Of a DNA stretch of 64,000 nucleotides, positions 1 through 10,897 are shown one piece after another; the stretch's first letter is position 1; every line of letters starts with the position of its first letter. The notes under the pieces were generated by a model. It made no database searches. It saw only the letters and a program-made list of their open reading frames with translations, and had not been told where the DNA came from. A program made the translations under genes and the position numbers. This stretch comes from Pontederia crassipes (lineage: Eukaryota; Streptophyta; Magnoliopsida; Commelinales; Pontederiaceae), in assembly GCA_030549335.1 (NCBI GenBank), contig CM060194.1, positions 63,888,547 through 63,952,546 of the forward strand. Reading direction: 5' to 3'.

Positions 1-192
1 TTCTGGCCAAGCTATATCATTTAGCTTCTCAAGAAGACCCTCCTTATTGTGCACAGAATTCTTTGTAGGCTTGCTCAATGGGAACTCTTCAGGTTCAGAT
101 TCAGATTCTAGTTCATCATCATCCTCGGCATTGTCATCTTCTTATTCCTCAATGTCAGTGAACAAGAGTTCTTCTTTAAGCATGCCCATCAA
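1..192 (-). pseudogene. EBP2-like rRNA-processing protein fragment, cut by window edge
   Basis: Reading the minus strand from 192 down to 1 gives an acidic stretch (DDNAEDDDELESESEPEEF) followed by KNSVHNKEGLLEKLNDIAWP. The acidic tract followed by a GLLEKL.DI.WPE motif is what I recall of plant homologues of the nucleolar EBP2 protein, which acts in processing of 27S pre-rRNA for the large ribosomal subunit. A splice acceptor (TTTCTTAG) lies just before the segment, at 193-200, so this would be an internal exon. A TAA stop interrupts the frame at 142-144, between two acidic residues, so the piece is either a pseudogene fragment or has unusual splicing. The rest of the gene would lie to the left of the window. 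The family call rests on memory of the motif. Confidence 0.5.
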
Positions 193-238
193 CTAAGAAA
201 TTAAGCATTAATAAGTTAAGAAGAAGTAGATGGACATA

Positions 239-355
239 TCTGATAAGATACCACTTTATAATAGATAGTGGCTGGTTAATCAAATAGTGGGTAGTTAGAA
301 GATACCACTTTGTATTAGTTAGTGACTGTTTAAGAAAGTAGTGGGTAGTTAGTTA
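239..355. repeat. Two-copy imperfect tandem repeat (~57 bp)
   Basis: Two adjacent units both begin GATACCACTTT and end AGTGGGTAGTTAG, with scattered differences between. The downstream stretch to about 700 is AT-rich with TATA-like sequence and has no convincing gene. It has the look of an LTR or promoter, but no second copy lies in the window. Confidence 0.6.
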
Positions 356-1400
356 TATTTATAGTTTTGTTATAGTTATTGTAATTACTTTTGCATGTTA
401 TAAATACATGTATGGATTTTAAATTTAGGGGAGCATTTCAAATGTGTTTACCAGTTATGTAATTGAAGATTGATCCATTCCATATATAATTATGAAGATT
501 TGTCATCTCGAATTTACAAGTTATTAGTAGTAATTGTATTTAAGGTTCTTGCACTTTTTCTGCTAATAATAGTTATCTTAATTTTATTTTAATTGTATTT
601 TCAGTTTGTACCAATAGCTGAATGCATAATTATATAAACTGATTTGATTCCTTTCCTACAAACTTTCTCTTGTATGATTATTTTAATTTATCAATGAAGG
701 ACTACCATCTTCCTCACTCTCTCACTCTCTCTATATATAAATATATGTATATAAACGGGACAGTACCAAGTATATACACAACCGAAATTAATTCAAATAC
801 ATGCACTTTATAAAAGTACAAGAATACGAGCTGCAATACGCAACTATCACATGATATCACAGAACCAGATATTGCTAATCTAATAGACTGCAGCACATTG
901 GCACAAGTTATTGGAGCAAATGAATCAATAAAGTCCTTAAATACTTTATTTCTGAGTAGCTTGAACCCAATTAACCTACATAATATGCAGTATAACAGTT
1001 CATAAATACTTCCTATAGTGAGACACGAAATTGAGCTTCTCACTCGAACGAACCTTCATAAAGTCCTTAAAAAAGCTCAGGCATTCATGATTAACATGCA
1101 TCCACAAGTGCACAAGTGTTTAACTTTGTTATCAGCTTTGGCAAGAAAGTTCGATGCCAATGAAGTGAAACTTAATGCAAGAAAAATGGCTAAACCCAAA
1201 TATACATAGCTTAGAAAACTAAATAAAAGAAAGAAAAAAAAGTTGCACAGCAAATTTTATTCATATATATCTTCTAATTCGTGTGCCAAAAAATTTGAGT
1301 CATGATGCATAGATAATCTAACTGAGTTCTAAGATGTCCCTTTGCTACGATAACTACTTTCATCTTGGTGTAAGGAGAGAAAAAAAAATAGGGCATTTAA
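356..1400. other. AT-rich intergenic stretch, no gene seen
   Basis: No domain, splice structure or long ATG-initiated frame can be supported. A 63-residue open frame at 1018-1209 on the plus strand begins with GTG and matches nothing I know. The short phrase ATAAAGTCCTTAAA occurs at about 930 and again at about 1060. Confidence 0.4.
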
Positions 1401-2660
1401 ATGTGGATTCAGGTATTGTCTGAAACGACGGCTGCTAATCTCCGGCAGTGACTAAACTAGCTAGGAGGGGGGTGACTGCTCGTCGGTAGCCAAGGGAAGC
1501 TGCCGGCTCTTCAGGAGGCACCCGCATGGCTACGCTTGTTGGTCAAGGAAGGGGCCAACACGACGATAGAATGCTGGGAACGTAGAGGTTAGTGAGAGAG
1601 GTTGGGCGAGGAGTGAGAGATTGGAAGAGTAAACCGACCAGCAAAAGAGAGGGGTCGCCGGAGATGTGAAAGAGTCCGAAGCGAGAGGTAGCATAATCAA
1701 CGAGGAGGGCGACGGCGCGATGCGTGCGATCGCATGAGCGGCAGCGGGAAGAGAGAAAAAATGGGTGTTTAGGGTTCATTTTTTTGGGGGGTAATGACTA
1801 ATGAGAGAAGGCGATGAATGATCATCCATCGTCGACACAGATCCGACAGTCTACAGTAATTGAAGCGATGTAGATAAAATAAAAGGCGTTTTAATCTTGG
1901 ATATAATGGGTGTCCCCCCCCCCCCCCCCCCCAATTGAAATGGAGGACATCCCACCCAACTCAAGGCGTCTGTCTGATCCGATGGAAAACAATTTTTTTC
2001 AAGATGAATTGGGGGATTTGGACGCGGTTCATGGCGAAAAAAACCAACCGGCTCGTTCTGAATCCGATTCAGCCGTGGAGGGTGAGTACAAAAGGGCGGG
2101 GGAAAAAAAATTTACCCCTTTTGCTCGCGCGCTCTCTCTCTCTCGCTCTCCAGTTCCGCCGACGCTCGAGAGATCGCCCCGAGTGCGACTGTCCCCACCA
2201 GCGATTTCTCCGCATCCACGAGATCATCCGACCATCCTAAATTTGCGTGAGTGCGACTGCCGGCGAGATCTCTGAATCCACGACCTCGTCCGACTAGAAC
2301 TGATGGACGCCGACCAAATCTAGTCCTCGGTGGCCTCGTTCAACCAAATCTAACGGACGCCGACCAGATCTGGTCCCCGCCGCCGTCGACATTTGTGACC
2401 TTTGAGAGCGCGTCGATTCTAGATTTGTCGACATATGCGTCTGCCACCGACGAAATCTACGACCTCCGAGAGCGCGTCGGTTCCGAATTTCGTCCACATC
2501 TGCATCCGCTGCCGACATCTGCGAACTCCGAGAGCACGTCAGTTTTAGATCCATCCACATCTACATCCATCACCAATGAATTCTATGACCTCGAAGGTGC
2601 TTTTCCCCCTCTTCTTTCATCGTGTTTTCTACTTTCATACTCGGTCCGACCTTTTGTCCA
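1400..2660. other. GC-rich island with C-tract and short tandem repeats
   Basis: Base composition changes sharply from the AT-rich flanks. A homopolymer of about 18 C lies at 1914-1932. On the minus strand, 1543-1779 is an ATG-initiated open frame in a GC-rich context like a plant first exon, but no domain or second exon is recognised. The island may be the interior of a decayed transposon or a captured gene 5' end; I cannot decide. Confidence 0.35.
2391..2600. repeat. ~63-bp imperfect tandem repeat, about 3.3 units
   Basis: The phrases ACCTTTGAGAGCGCGTCG, ACCTCCGAGAGCGCGTCG and AACTCCGAGAGCACGTCAG recur at regular spacing, each followed by a CACATCTGCATC-like segment. A final partial unit (GACCTCGAAGG) ends the array. 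All frames crossing the array are low-complexity. Confidence 0.65.
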
Positions 2661-2684
2661 AGGTTCTGTCAAAAAAATTTTGGC

Positions 2685-3165
2685 ACGGGCCGTGACCAGG
2701 GTACATTCTTGTGAATGCTTAAAAATACCCTCTTGGGAACGGCCGTGACGAAAAGAGCACGATCGTGACCAAGAGGGTAGATGATCTCACGGGCCGTGGG
2801 ACCGACGCTACTGGCCGTAAGATGATATTCGCCATCGATGAACCTTCTGTGAGGACCATTATCCCGTGTCACGGGTGTGACGCGGGCATGGGTCAGTTCG
2901 ACCATTCTGTGAGACCTGTTAGGTCTCCCTTCACAGGCCATAAGGAGTTCACCATTCCAGCGGAGAGTTCTGTGAGGGGCGTTATAGGCTATTCACGGAC
3001 CATGACTGGAGAGCATGGCCGTGATAGATAGAAGGAATGACCGGGACGCATGGGAAGAGCGACCGTGATGCATAGTGTGCGGGCACCCCTCGGTCAGCAC
3101 GACCACGCCCAATTAGAGGCACGCCCATGACCAATGTTTGTCACGGCCATGCCCAGTGCCCCAAA
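2685..3165. repeat. Transposon-derived sequence rich in CACGGCCGTG-type palindromes
   Basis: The stretch contains many copies or variants of a short palindrome: GGGCCGTGAC, CGGCCGTGACG, GGCCGTGATAG, GTCACGGCCATG. The same motif recurs inside both LTRs and the interior of the element at 3763-8930, so this is probably a fragment of a related element. No coding frame is credible. Confidence 0.5.
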
Positions 3166-3169
3166 CCCT

Positions 3170-3762
3170 TATTCCTTTTATAGCAAGGGTCTTTTACCAT
3201 GCCCAATTAGAGCAAGGGTCTTTTACCTTATTGATTTTCCATGGAATTGTAGAAGTTCTCTAATGATTTTTCTAAGACAAAATACGTAGATAAGCATGAA
3301 TTGATTTAATGTTTACTTATGTGCTTTCTTCATGATAATGATTGTTTTGATATGATGGACCATGTTATTGAATATCTCACTTAGATTTTGAAATTACATG
3401 TTAAGCCGTAGGTGTAAAATGAACCATTATACTGAATATACATGCTCGTTGGTTGGAACTTGACCTCCGAGGACGTAGGTAATCAAATCATTTTGGTCCA
3501 ACCGGGCTTGGCCAGCCATTATGGGCCTCAGGGATCCTCAAGTACCAACAACTTATGGAATGCATACTAAATTGTTGTGTAATGATTGATAACCTTAAAA
3601 TCCATAATAAGATTTATGGAACCATGAAATGGCTAGAACCGACTTTCATATTGTATATGGGCATTAAAAGTTTAATGCAAATATGTATTAGCTAGTCATT
3701 GATTGGTATTGTATTGGGCATTATGAAGTTAATGCAATTGAATCATTGTGTGGATTGGAATG
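3170..3762. other. Non-coding flank of nested LTR element, possible outer LTR
   Basis: No gene is seen. Together with 8931-9502 this forms the sequence into which the LTR element at 3763-8930 inserted. The right part ends in TTTCGGGGGCGTTACA at 9487-9502, a terminus typical of plant gypsy LTRs, so the whole could be a solo LTR split by the insertion. I could not find a matching 5' terminus or target duplication. Confidence 0.3.
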
Positions 3763-5145
3763 TGATGCACGAAAAATCATACATTAGTTTAAGTCATTTG
3801 ATTAACATTTTAGAATGTTTTTATGTTTAGAAAAGGGGGAGTTTTGATTTGTTTTCATATAATTTTGTTTAGATTTGATTTCTACCTAAATCTGAAAATT
3901 ATTCATGGCAGAATATGCGAAAATGTCAAAATGAAGGAAAGAAAAGACCTAAAACAGCTCAGAAGACTGTCACGACCATGACAGTTCTTGTCATGGCCGT
4001 GATAGGAAGATTCAACAGGCAAAAATGTGGCTAAGTTACTATCACGGTCGTGACAGTTTCTATCATGCCCATGAAAGACAATTTTCAGCAAAAAATTTGG
4101 CTAAGTATTTTTCAGCATTGACAACCTTCTGTCACGACCGTGATAGAGCCTTTCACGATCGTGACGGCGGTCTGTTAGATCATTTTAAAGATATTTTTAT
4201 CCACTTTTTGGATACATTTTCAGTTTCTTTCTTTGGAGGATGAAAAAACTTATAAAAGGAGACAGAAGAGGACTTGAAAAAGCATCCATGGAGCATAGTT
4301 TTGAAGTCTAGAAGAGGAGAAGTACGAGGACAACAGCGAAGCTCTGCCAAAAACTCAAGAGAGGACACACTTAGCCTATGCTAGAGTTTTTGTTTTCTTT
4401 TCCCTACATTTTTATTCTAGATTTGATATTATTATTCTTAGATTTATTTTTTTATTAGGGTCATCCTAGTTGAACCCTATTTATGTATTGGATTCTTCTT
4501 GATATTAGTTTGATTTGAATCTTTAATAGCATTGCAATTTCATGTTTAATGCTTTCCTTTGATTCCATGATTTATGATTTGATTGCTATATGAGAAGAAG
4601 GGATTATTTTCATAATAGTTTCTAGGGATTGATCTTAATTATTGCATGCCACAATTAGGAAAATCGAAAGAGACCTAATTTGTGTAGTTATTAATGTGAC
4701 TTGATAAAGCCCTTAATATTAATTTCAGTTTAATTCATCTTATGATTTAATTAAGTAAATTAAAAACTAAAAGGATTGATTTATTTTAATTATTTCTTAA
4801 TATAGTAATTAAAGCCTGAAATATTGGTTAACTAAATTTGGGAATTCACTTTGTTATTGATTCAACTAATTCTAAGTTAAGAAAATTTATTACATTCTAG
4901 TGGTGATAATTAGGTGCTCTAATCATCAAATCATTATTTCTCCAGGTGATCATTTCCTTTATTTTTATTATTTTCTTTTTATTCACATCTAAAATCAACT
5001 ATTTTCTTAATTTCTCAATTAACAAGGTTAAAATAAAATCTAAGTTATTAACCGTCCTCATGGGAACGATAACTCTACTCATTCACTTTATTACTTGAGC
5101 GACTAGTGCACTTGCTAACGTTTGCTATCAATTCTGCACGCATCA
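3763..5145 (+). repeat. 5' LTR of the 3.8-8.9 kb element
   Basis: 1383 bp. It contains several TCACG-rich palindromes at about 3968-4165 and a TATA-type TATAAAAGGA at about 4251. It is matched along its length by 7620-8930 with scattered substitutions and small indels. Confidence 0.85.
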
Positions 5146-5149
5146 AATT

Positions 5150-5169
5150 TTTGGCGTCGTTGCCGGGGA
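5150..5169 (+). other. Primer-binding site
   Basis: TTTGGCGTCGTTGCCGGGGA lies 4 bp past the 5' LTR. It matches, with one change (GTC for GCC), the motif I know from plant gypsy elements primed by a tRNA thought to be tRNA-Asp. Confidence 0.7.
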
Positions 5170-5315
5170 CGGTGTTTAGTAACTTTTATTTTTATTTTAC
5201 TTTTTATTTGAGAACTTTTATTTTTTTGTTAAATTCCACGCAGATTCTTATTAATTCACATACTTTCATAACTCTTTATTTTGTGTGACCAAGAGATATC
5301 TTTGAGATAGTTAGA

Positions 5316-5927
5316 ATGCCACCAAAATCAAAGACTATGGGAGATTATTATTTGGAAGAACAAAGAAAGATGCTTGAGGATCATGAAGCACAAATATCGC
5401 AAATTGCAAATAACAGTATCCCACTCATTTCCATGGTACAAGGAAATTCTGTAATTGAAGACAGAATGTTAAAATTTATGACAATGGCTGAAGAAAAATT
5501 TCAACTTCAAGAAAGAGCGTTTATGAAGTTGTTGGGACAAGTAAAGCAATTGGAGGCTAGGATCCAAGTGAAAAATGATGTTCCCCCATCCACACAATCA
5601 GAGTCAAATTTCAACATCGAAGAAAAGCTGTGCCAATTGATTGGAGTTATAGAGAAAATATTCATCCTACAAGATCAACTCATTAGCAATCTACAATCAC
5701 AGTTGGCACAGTTGAAGGATCAACAATCGGTTATTATTTCCTCTCCTCCTCAATCCCCAAATTTTAATGTTAAGTTTGATATGATGCATGCAAAATTTCA
5801 AGCATTAGAGAAGAAAGTGAAGTTGGCTTCTCATATTGCTTATGCCTCGGGGGTTAATATTTTGGATAAATCTGTACTTATTATATGCCCATGTCACTTG
5901 CAATATTTTAATTCAGGAAGAAGATGA
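5316..5927 (+). CDS. Putative gag-like coiled-coil protein of the non-autonomous element
   Basis: A 203-codon frame starts MPPKSKTMGDYYLEEQRKML, 146 bp after the primer site, the usual place for gag. Residues 1-90 are charged and heptad-like (LEEQRKMLEDHEAQISQI; KQLEARIQVKND), suggesting a coiled coil. A second similar segment begins FNIEEKLCQLIGVIEKIFIL at about residue 107. I see no zinc knuckle and no enzymatic motif. The frame ends at 5927; later short frames (5997-6260, 6545-6763) are probably the remains of a longer reading frame broken by frameshifts. Whether the protein is made is unknown. It could be a structural gag remnant or a family-specific protein. Confidence 0.45.
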   Translation: MPPKSKTMGDYYLEEQRKMLEDHEAQISQIANNSIPLISMVQGNSVIEDRMLKFMTMAEEKFQLQERAFMKLLGQVKQLEARIQVKNDVPPSTQSESNFNIEEKLCQLIGVIEKIFILQDQLISNLQSQLAQLKDQQSVIISSPPQSPNFNVKFDMMHAKFQALEKKVKLASHIAYASGVNILDKSVLIICPCHLQYFNSGRR

Positions 5928-7619
5928 CCGAGGAAGAATTATTATCAGAAGACATGGACTACTAAATGGAGGGTCAAGGAGACAAGTGAATATATTATGG
6001 AAGATGGACAAGTGCGAAGAAGGAATCTGCCTCCAGAAAGTCCAACAATCATCCCTCCATTACCTCCAAATCATTCATTAATAGAAGGGAAGACACCGTC
6101 ATCACCTCAGACATCACAAAATTCGGTGCATTGGAAGCTCAAGGATCAAGCTCCACAAAAAGAGCCAGGTACTTCTTTCAAAGTGGAGGGACAATGCCTC
6201 GATAATTATATTAGAGGTAAGATGGAAAAAGGTCACTTTAAATCCCTTCCAGACACTTGAGGTAATAAAAGGGTAAAAGTCAAACTAAAGACTATAACTT
6301 AGAACTATACTCTTAAACTTTTGTCCTTTTAGTTTTTAGTTTAGCATTAGTATTGGATTCTTTAATGTAGATTAATTAACATTAAAAATTATTTAGATTG
6401 AGATTGCTCCAAGAGGACACGGTCACGACCGTGCCTACATCTCTCACGGTCGAGTCTATCTTATTGGGCACCAACGCCTTTGTCACGGCCGTACCCATGT
6501 AATGCCAAGGCCGTGATAGTTTTGAAAATGCAGAAGTCCAAATCATGCCGGAAGAAGCCTATGAACCGCCCAAGCAATGTGACCAAGATATTTTTAATTG
6601 CTCAGCAAAACCTAGAAATCATCAGGTTGTCTCTACTCCTTTTGCATTTTATCATTATTATTTCATAGTTTTCATGTGCACGAGCCTAACACTAAGCAGT
6701 GTCAGGTTCAAGCTTGGGGGAGGGATTTTGTTTTGTTTCATTTGCATGGCATGTCTATTTTGAACATTTTGAGTCGATCATTTTATTTTGTTTGGCATGC
6801 ATCTAATTATGAAAATTTTAAAAATTTTGTGCCATCTCATTTCTCCTTGTTTAATATTTTATTGTTTTAAAGTTTATTTTCAGAACTTCGCTTAATCTAT
6901 GAAATTCAATCATTATTTCTTTTTATCGGGTATCACTAGAGTATTAGGATTTGGATTGAGTTTGTTGCTAAGTAGAAGGATTAGCTTTTAAATGATGAAT
7001 TTCTCTATTATTTACTATGATGTTAGTCATGATTATAATTGCATCTCTATTGAAGGCATTAAGTCTTTTTTGAGCTTATAATTATGATAATTAATTTTAA
7101 TGTTAAAGTGAAAATGAAAAAAGAGCTAGTTGAGCCCCAACAGTTAAGTGAAAAGTATAAAGTATCATCTGGAACATTGTTGTGTCCGAATAATTAGATC
7201 CGTAGGGAATTTTTGCCTGGCGACCTAAGGGCATCTGCTCTGGGATCAGTCGATCGAAAGCTCGTTACATGGACCACTTTATGTAATATGGAGGATTACT
7301 AAATTCTTAAGTGAAAAGAAGAAAATTTTTTTCATAATGCTGAAATGTGAAATGATAATAGTATGAAAATAAGCTCCTTAAAAACTTGCGGTTCAATATT
7401 GATACTCTTATAAGATTGACTAATATTATTTGTAGATATACAGGAAAGACATATTTGAATGCTAAGAATTCTACAAGGCTAGGTATTGGTTGAGAATAAA
7501 TACTCTAGTGATGGTCGTGTAAAAGAACGGTGGGAGAAAAGTATTGGTTTTGTGATGGAGCACTGTACCTTATCTGAAATTTGCTTGAGGACAAGCAAAA
7601 TATTAAGCTTGAGAGTATT
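5928..7619 (+). other. Degenerate interior of the non-autonomous LTR element
   Basis: No pol domain is visible. Palindromic GGTCACGACCGTGCC and CACGGCCGTACCCATG occur at 6419-6500. A purine tract AAGCTTGGGGGAGGG lies at 6711, and a degraded version (AAGCTTGAGAGTATT) lies directly before the 3' LTR at 7605-7619, the expected position of the polypurine tract. Confidence 0.6.
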
Positions 7620-8930
7620 TGATGCACGAAAAATTATGCATTAGTTTAAGCCATTTGATTAATATTTTAGAATGTTTTTATGTTTAGAAAAGGGGGAGTT
7701 TTGATTTGTTTTCATATAATTTTATTGAGATTTGATTTATACTTAAATCTGAAAATTATTCATGGCAGGATATGAGAAAACGTCGAAATAAAGGAAAGAA
7801 AATGCCTAAAATAGCTCAGAAGACTATCATTGTCACGGCCGTGATAGGAAGATCCAGCAGGCAAAAATGTGGCTAAGTTACTATCACGACCGTGACAATT
7901 TCTGTCATGGCCGTGACAGACAATTTTCAGCAGAAAATTTGGATATTTTTCAGCCTTGATAGCCTTCTGTCACAGCCGTGATGGCGGTCATTTTAAAGTC
8001 ATTTTTATCCACTTTTTGAATATATTTTCGGTTTTTTTCTTGGAGGACGAGAAAACCTATAAAAAGAAACAGAAGAGGGCTTGGAAAAGCATCCCTGGAG
8101 CATAGTTTTGAAGTCTAGAAGAGGAGAAGTACGAGGACAACAGCGAAGCTCTGCCAAAAACTCAAGAGAGGACGCACTTAGCCTATGCTAGAGTTTTTGT
8201 TTTCTTTTCCCTACATTTTATTCTAGATATGATGTTATTATTCTCAGATTTATTCCTTATTATGGTCATCATAGTTGAACCCTATTTATGTATTGGATTC
8301 TTCTTGATATTAGTTTGATTTGAATCTTTAATAGCATTGCAATTTCATGTTTAATGATTTCCTTTGATTCCATGATTTATGTTTTGATTGCTATCTGAGA
8401 AGAAGTGATTATTTTCATAATAGTTTCTAGGGATTGATCTTAATTATTGCATGCCATAATTAGGGAAATCGAAAGAGACCTAATTTGTGTAATTATTAAG
8501 GTGACTTGAGAAAGCCCTTAATTAATTCCAATTTAATTCATCTTATGATTTAATTAAGTAAATAAAAAACCGAAATGATTGATTTATTTTAATTATTTCT
8601 TAAGATAGTAGTTAAAGCCTAAAATATTGGTTAACTAAATTTGGGAATTCACTTTGTTATTGATTCAACTAATTCTAAGTTAAGAAAATTCATTACATTC
8701 TAGTGGTGATAATTAGGTGCTCTAATCATCAAATCATTATTTCTCCAGGTGATCATTTTCTTTTTATTCACATCTAAAATCAACTATTTTCTTAATTTCT
8801 CAATTAACAGGGTTAAAATAAAATCTAAGTTATTAACCGTCCTCGTGGGAACGATAACTCTACTCATTCACTTTATTACTTGAGTGACTAGTGCACTTGC
8901 TAACGTTTGCTATCAATTCTACATGCATCA
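7620..8930 (+). repeat. 3' LTR of the 3.8-8.9 kb element
   Basis: 1311 bp, starting TGATGCACG and ending GCATCA. It is shorter than the 5' LTR through small deletions, including one in the palindrome-rich segment near 7960-7990. Confidence 0.85.
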
Positions 8931-9502
8931 GATGTATTTTACGAAAATGAGTACTTAACGATATATTTTTCCAAGATTTGAATTATGCCTTCTTTCATCA
9001 TTTTGGTTTAAATCATTATTCATTTGGCCCTTTACATATCCTAACGGGAGGTGGACCTCCCCTACATCCGGGTTCATGCAGGTATGGAAGAGTGAAATGG
9101 AAACGGTGGCGGGGCTTTATAAAGTTGCACATGACAAGGCCCTTATGTTATATGTCATTACCTAGTATGGTTATGTTTCAGCCCATGGGCTTTTATGTAT
9201 GAACTTATAGTCGATGTTATTGCACTTTTGTATAAGGGAAGGATGCACTGTATGGGGAGATGGAACTTTCTTCTTTTGTATCTCGGCAGGCTCATGCCAA
9301 CAACATCTTTTGGATGACTACTATTGTATCATGTTTCCGCCATATTTTATCCCTTGTTATATTTATATTTCCACTGCATATTGTTCCAAATCTTTTATAT
9401 CATGGCAGTGAGTCATTGCATTGTATGTCATAATGTCGCCATGTAGCGCTATCTGGAGCCGCTGTTGACACATGTCATGGGGTGATTTTCGGGGGCGTTA
9501 CA
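8931..9502. other. Non-coding segment ending in a gypsy-LTR-like terminus
   Basis: No gene is seen; short open frames start without domain support. The end GGGGGCGTTACA (9491-9502) resembles a plant gypsy LTR 3' end. Confidence 0.3.
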
Positions 9503-9832
9503 ATTTCTCTCTCTTTCCAAATCATTAATTAACCATCTAACCATTGATAATTTTATCAATTTTCATGTATTTTTTTGTACCTTAATTTTAGACGTTTCCC
9601 ATTCTTTCTCCTTTCCTTTTCCAGTACAATAACTAAATGCAACAAATTTATGGACCGTGAGATTAATGTTCATTAATTATTATGAATTTATTATTCTATT
9701 TCATGTAAAATGAATTTATTTTAACCTTTACCATTAGATATAATTTATATGATATTTGTAGTAATATAAAGTTTCTAACTCCATGAAAATTAATGTTGAA
9801 ATAACTATATTTCATGGAGTTATTTTTTAACT

Positions 9833-9836
9833 ATAT

Positions 9837-9869
<33 letters not shown>

Positions 9870-9871
9870 AA
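9833..9871. repeat. (TA)n microsatellite, left of TIR element
   Basis: Alternating TA broken by single A insertions. A second TA tract lies at 10741-10799, so the element between them sits in or beside a TA-rich target. Confidence 0.9.
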
Positions 9872-9902
9872 ATGGGCGTGTTGAGCGCCTTTCACTCAAC
9901 AC

Positions 9903-10742
9903 AGTGCGAAGTAGATCTACAGCCGTCCAAATTTGATCTGATGACATCATCAAGTGCGATACTATGCATCATCTCGCGAGATTTTGGCGAGATTTTATCC
10001 CAACTCTCTCTCCCTCTCGATCTCTCTCTCTCAACGTTCTCCCCCTTTCTCTCCATTCGTGTCCTTCTCTCTATCGAGGCTGCTACTGCGAGGTGACCAG
10101 GAGGTGGAGACGAGGCGATCTGAGGTGACGTGCAAGTGCGGCAATCTCCGACGAGGCGAGCATGAGGGCAAATGGCGAGGCGATCGATCGTAAGGGAGAA
10201 CGGTGAGGCAATCGATCGCGAGGGCGAGATGATGCGACAACGACGATAGCAAGGGAGGTTGTGGCGATGACAGCGATTGATGGAGATCCGGAAGCCCAAG
10301 CACCGGCGATCGAGCGCGAAGGCGGCCATCCAGATCTCAAGGTAGACGTCACCAGCGATCTCTCTCTGGGCCGCGACAGCAAAGGCGATCTCTAACGAGG
10401 AGACAACGACAATCTCTAGCCAAGTGATGATGACAATATCTAGCGAGGCGACGTCTTTGTCGATCTTCGGCTGGAAGTCGAAGACCACTGTGACGGCGGC
10501 GAGGACGGCGATGACATAGTTGGGGTGAGTGGCATCACGGATCGGGTGGTGGCTTGGGAAACGGTGATCGACAGAAAGGGTGCGGTCGAGGAGGGATCGA
10601 GGGGGAGAGAGAGAAGAGACAGAGAGAGGGGGAGTGTATCCTGAGATAAACATGAGTCGTTCAATCAAACTTTGATGGCATCAAATTAGATCTCATTTGA
10701 GCTATCCGATCTGATTTGGACGGCTCAAATCGTGCTTCACAC

Positions 10743-10743
<1 letters not shown>
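9903..10743. mobile_element. Putative 0.84-kb Mutator-like or similar TIR element with GC-rich interior
   Basis: The left end reads AGTGCGAAGTAG then GCCGTCCAAATTTGATCTGA. The reverse complement of the right end reads AGTGTGAAGCAC then GCCGTCCAAATCAGATCGGA. These make imperfect terminal inverted repeats of about 40 bp. The interior is GC-rich, repetitive and dominated by GCGATC/CGAGG words. A long minus-strand frame spans it from end to end but is compositional, with no domain. TA tracts on both sides hide any target duplication. Confidence 0.5.
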
Positions 10744-10798
<55 letters not shown>

Positions 10799-10799
10799 T
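10741..10799. repeat. (TA)n microsatellite, right of TIR element
   Basis: TA repeats with interspersed TG steps. Confidence 0.9.
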
Positions 10800-10887
10800 G
10801 AATGATATAAACTATATGATATTTAATGGTAAAGGTTAAAATAACTTATAGTTTAAAGATAAAGTTTCTAACTCCACCTTATCATAT

Positions 10888-10897
10888 TTAGGATAAA
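10888..10897. repeat. Left target site duplication of the MULE
   Basis: TTAGGATAAA, identical to 14294-14303. Confidence 0.85.

Larger units (their letters stand above)
3763..8930 (+). mobile_element. Non-autonomous gypsy-type LTR retrotransposon, complete with both LTRs
   Basis: Two long direct repeats bound the element. Each starts TGATGCACGAAAAAT and ends in GCATCA, so the termini form the inverted pair TGATGC/GCATCA. A primer-binding-like site follows the left LTR and a purine-rich stretch precedes the right one. The interior is only about 2.5 kb and has one 203-codon frame with no protease, reverse transcriptase, RNase H or integrase, so the element must depend on others to move. The 5-bp flanks (GAATG and GATGT) are not identical, so the target duplication is absent or mutated. 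The tRNA-Asp-like primer site and the AAGCTTGGGGGAG motif at 6711 are reminiscent of Athila/Tat gypsy elements. Confidence 0.85.

Noticed and set aside
1018-1209. 63-codon frame MRHEIELLTRTNLHKVLKKA
   Set aside because: It begins with GTG rather than ATG and has no known domain; it could be an exon piece but cannot be supported.
1910-2275. 121-codon frame starting MSPPPPPPIEMED
   Set aside because: It starts in a homopolymer of C, overlaps another frame of similar length and has no recognisable domain or splice context.
3763-8930. 5-bp target duplication for the first LTR element
   Set aside because: The flanks GAATG and GATGT differ, so I do not claim one, although the LTR termini are clear.
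9892-10668. 258-codon minus-strand frame
   Set aside because: It spans a TIR element of repetitive GC-rich sequence, has no domain and an atypical composition rich in Ser, Arg and Ile runs.
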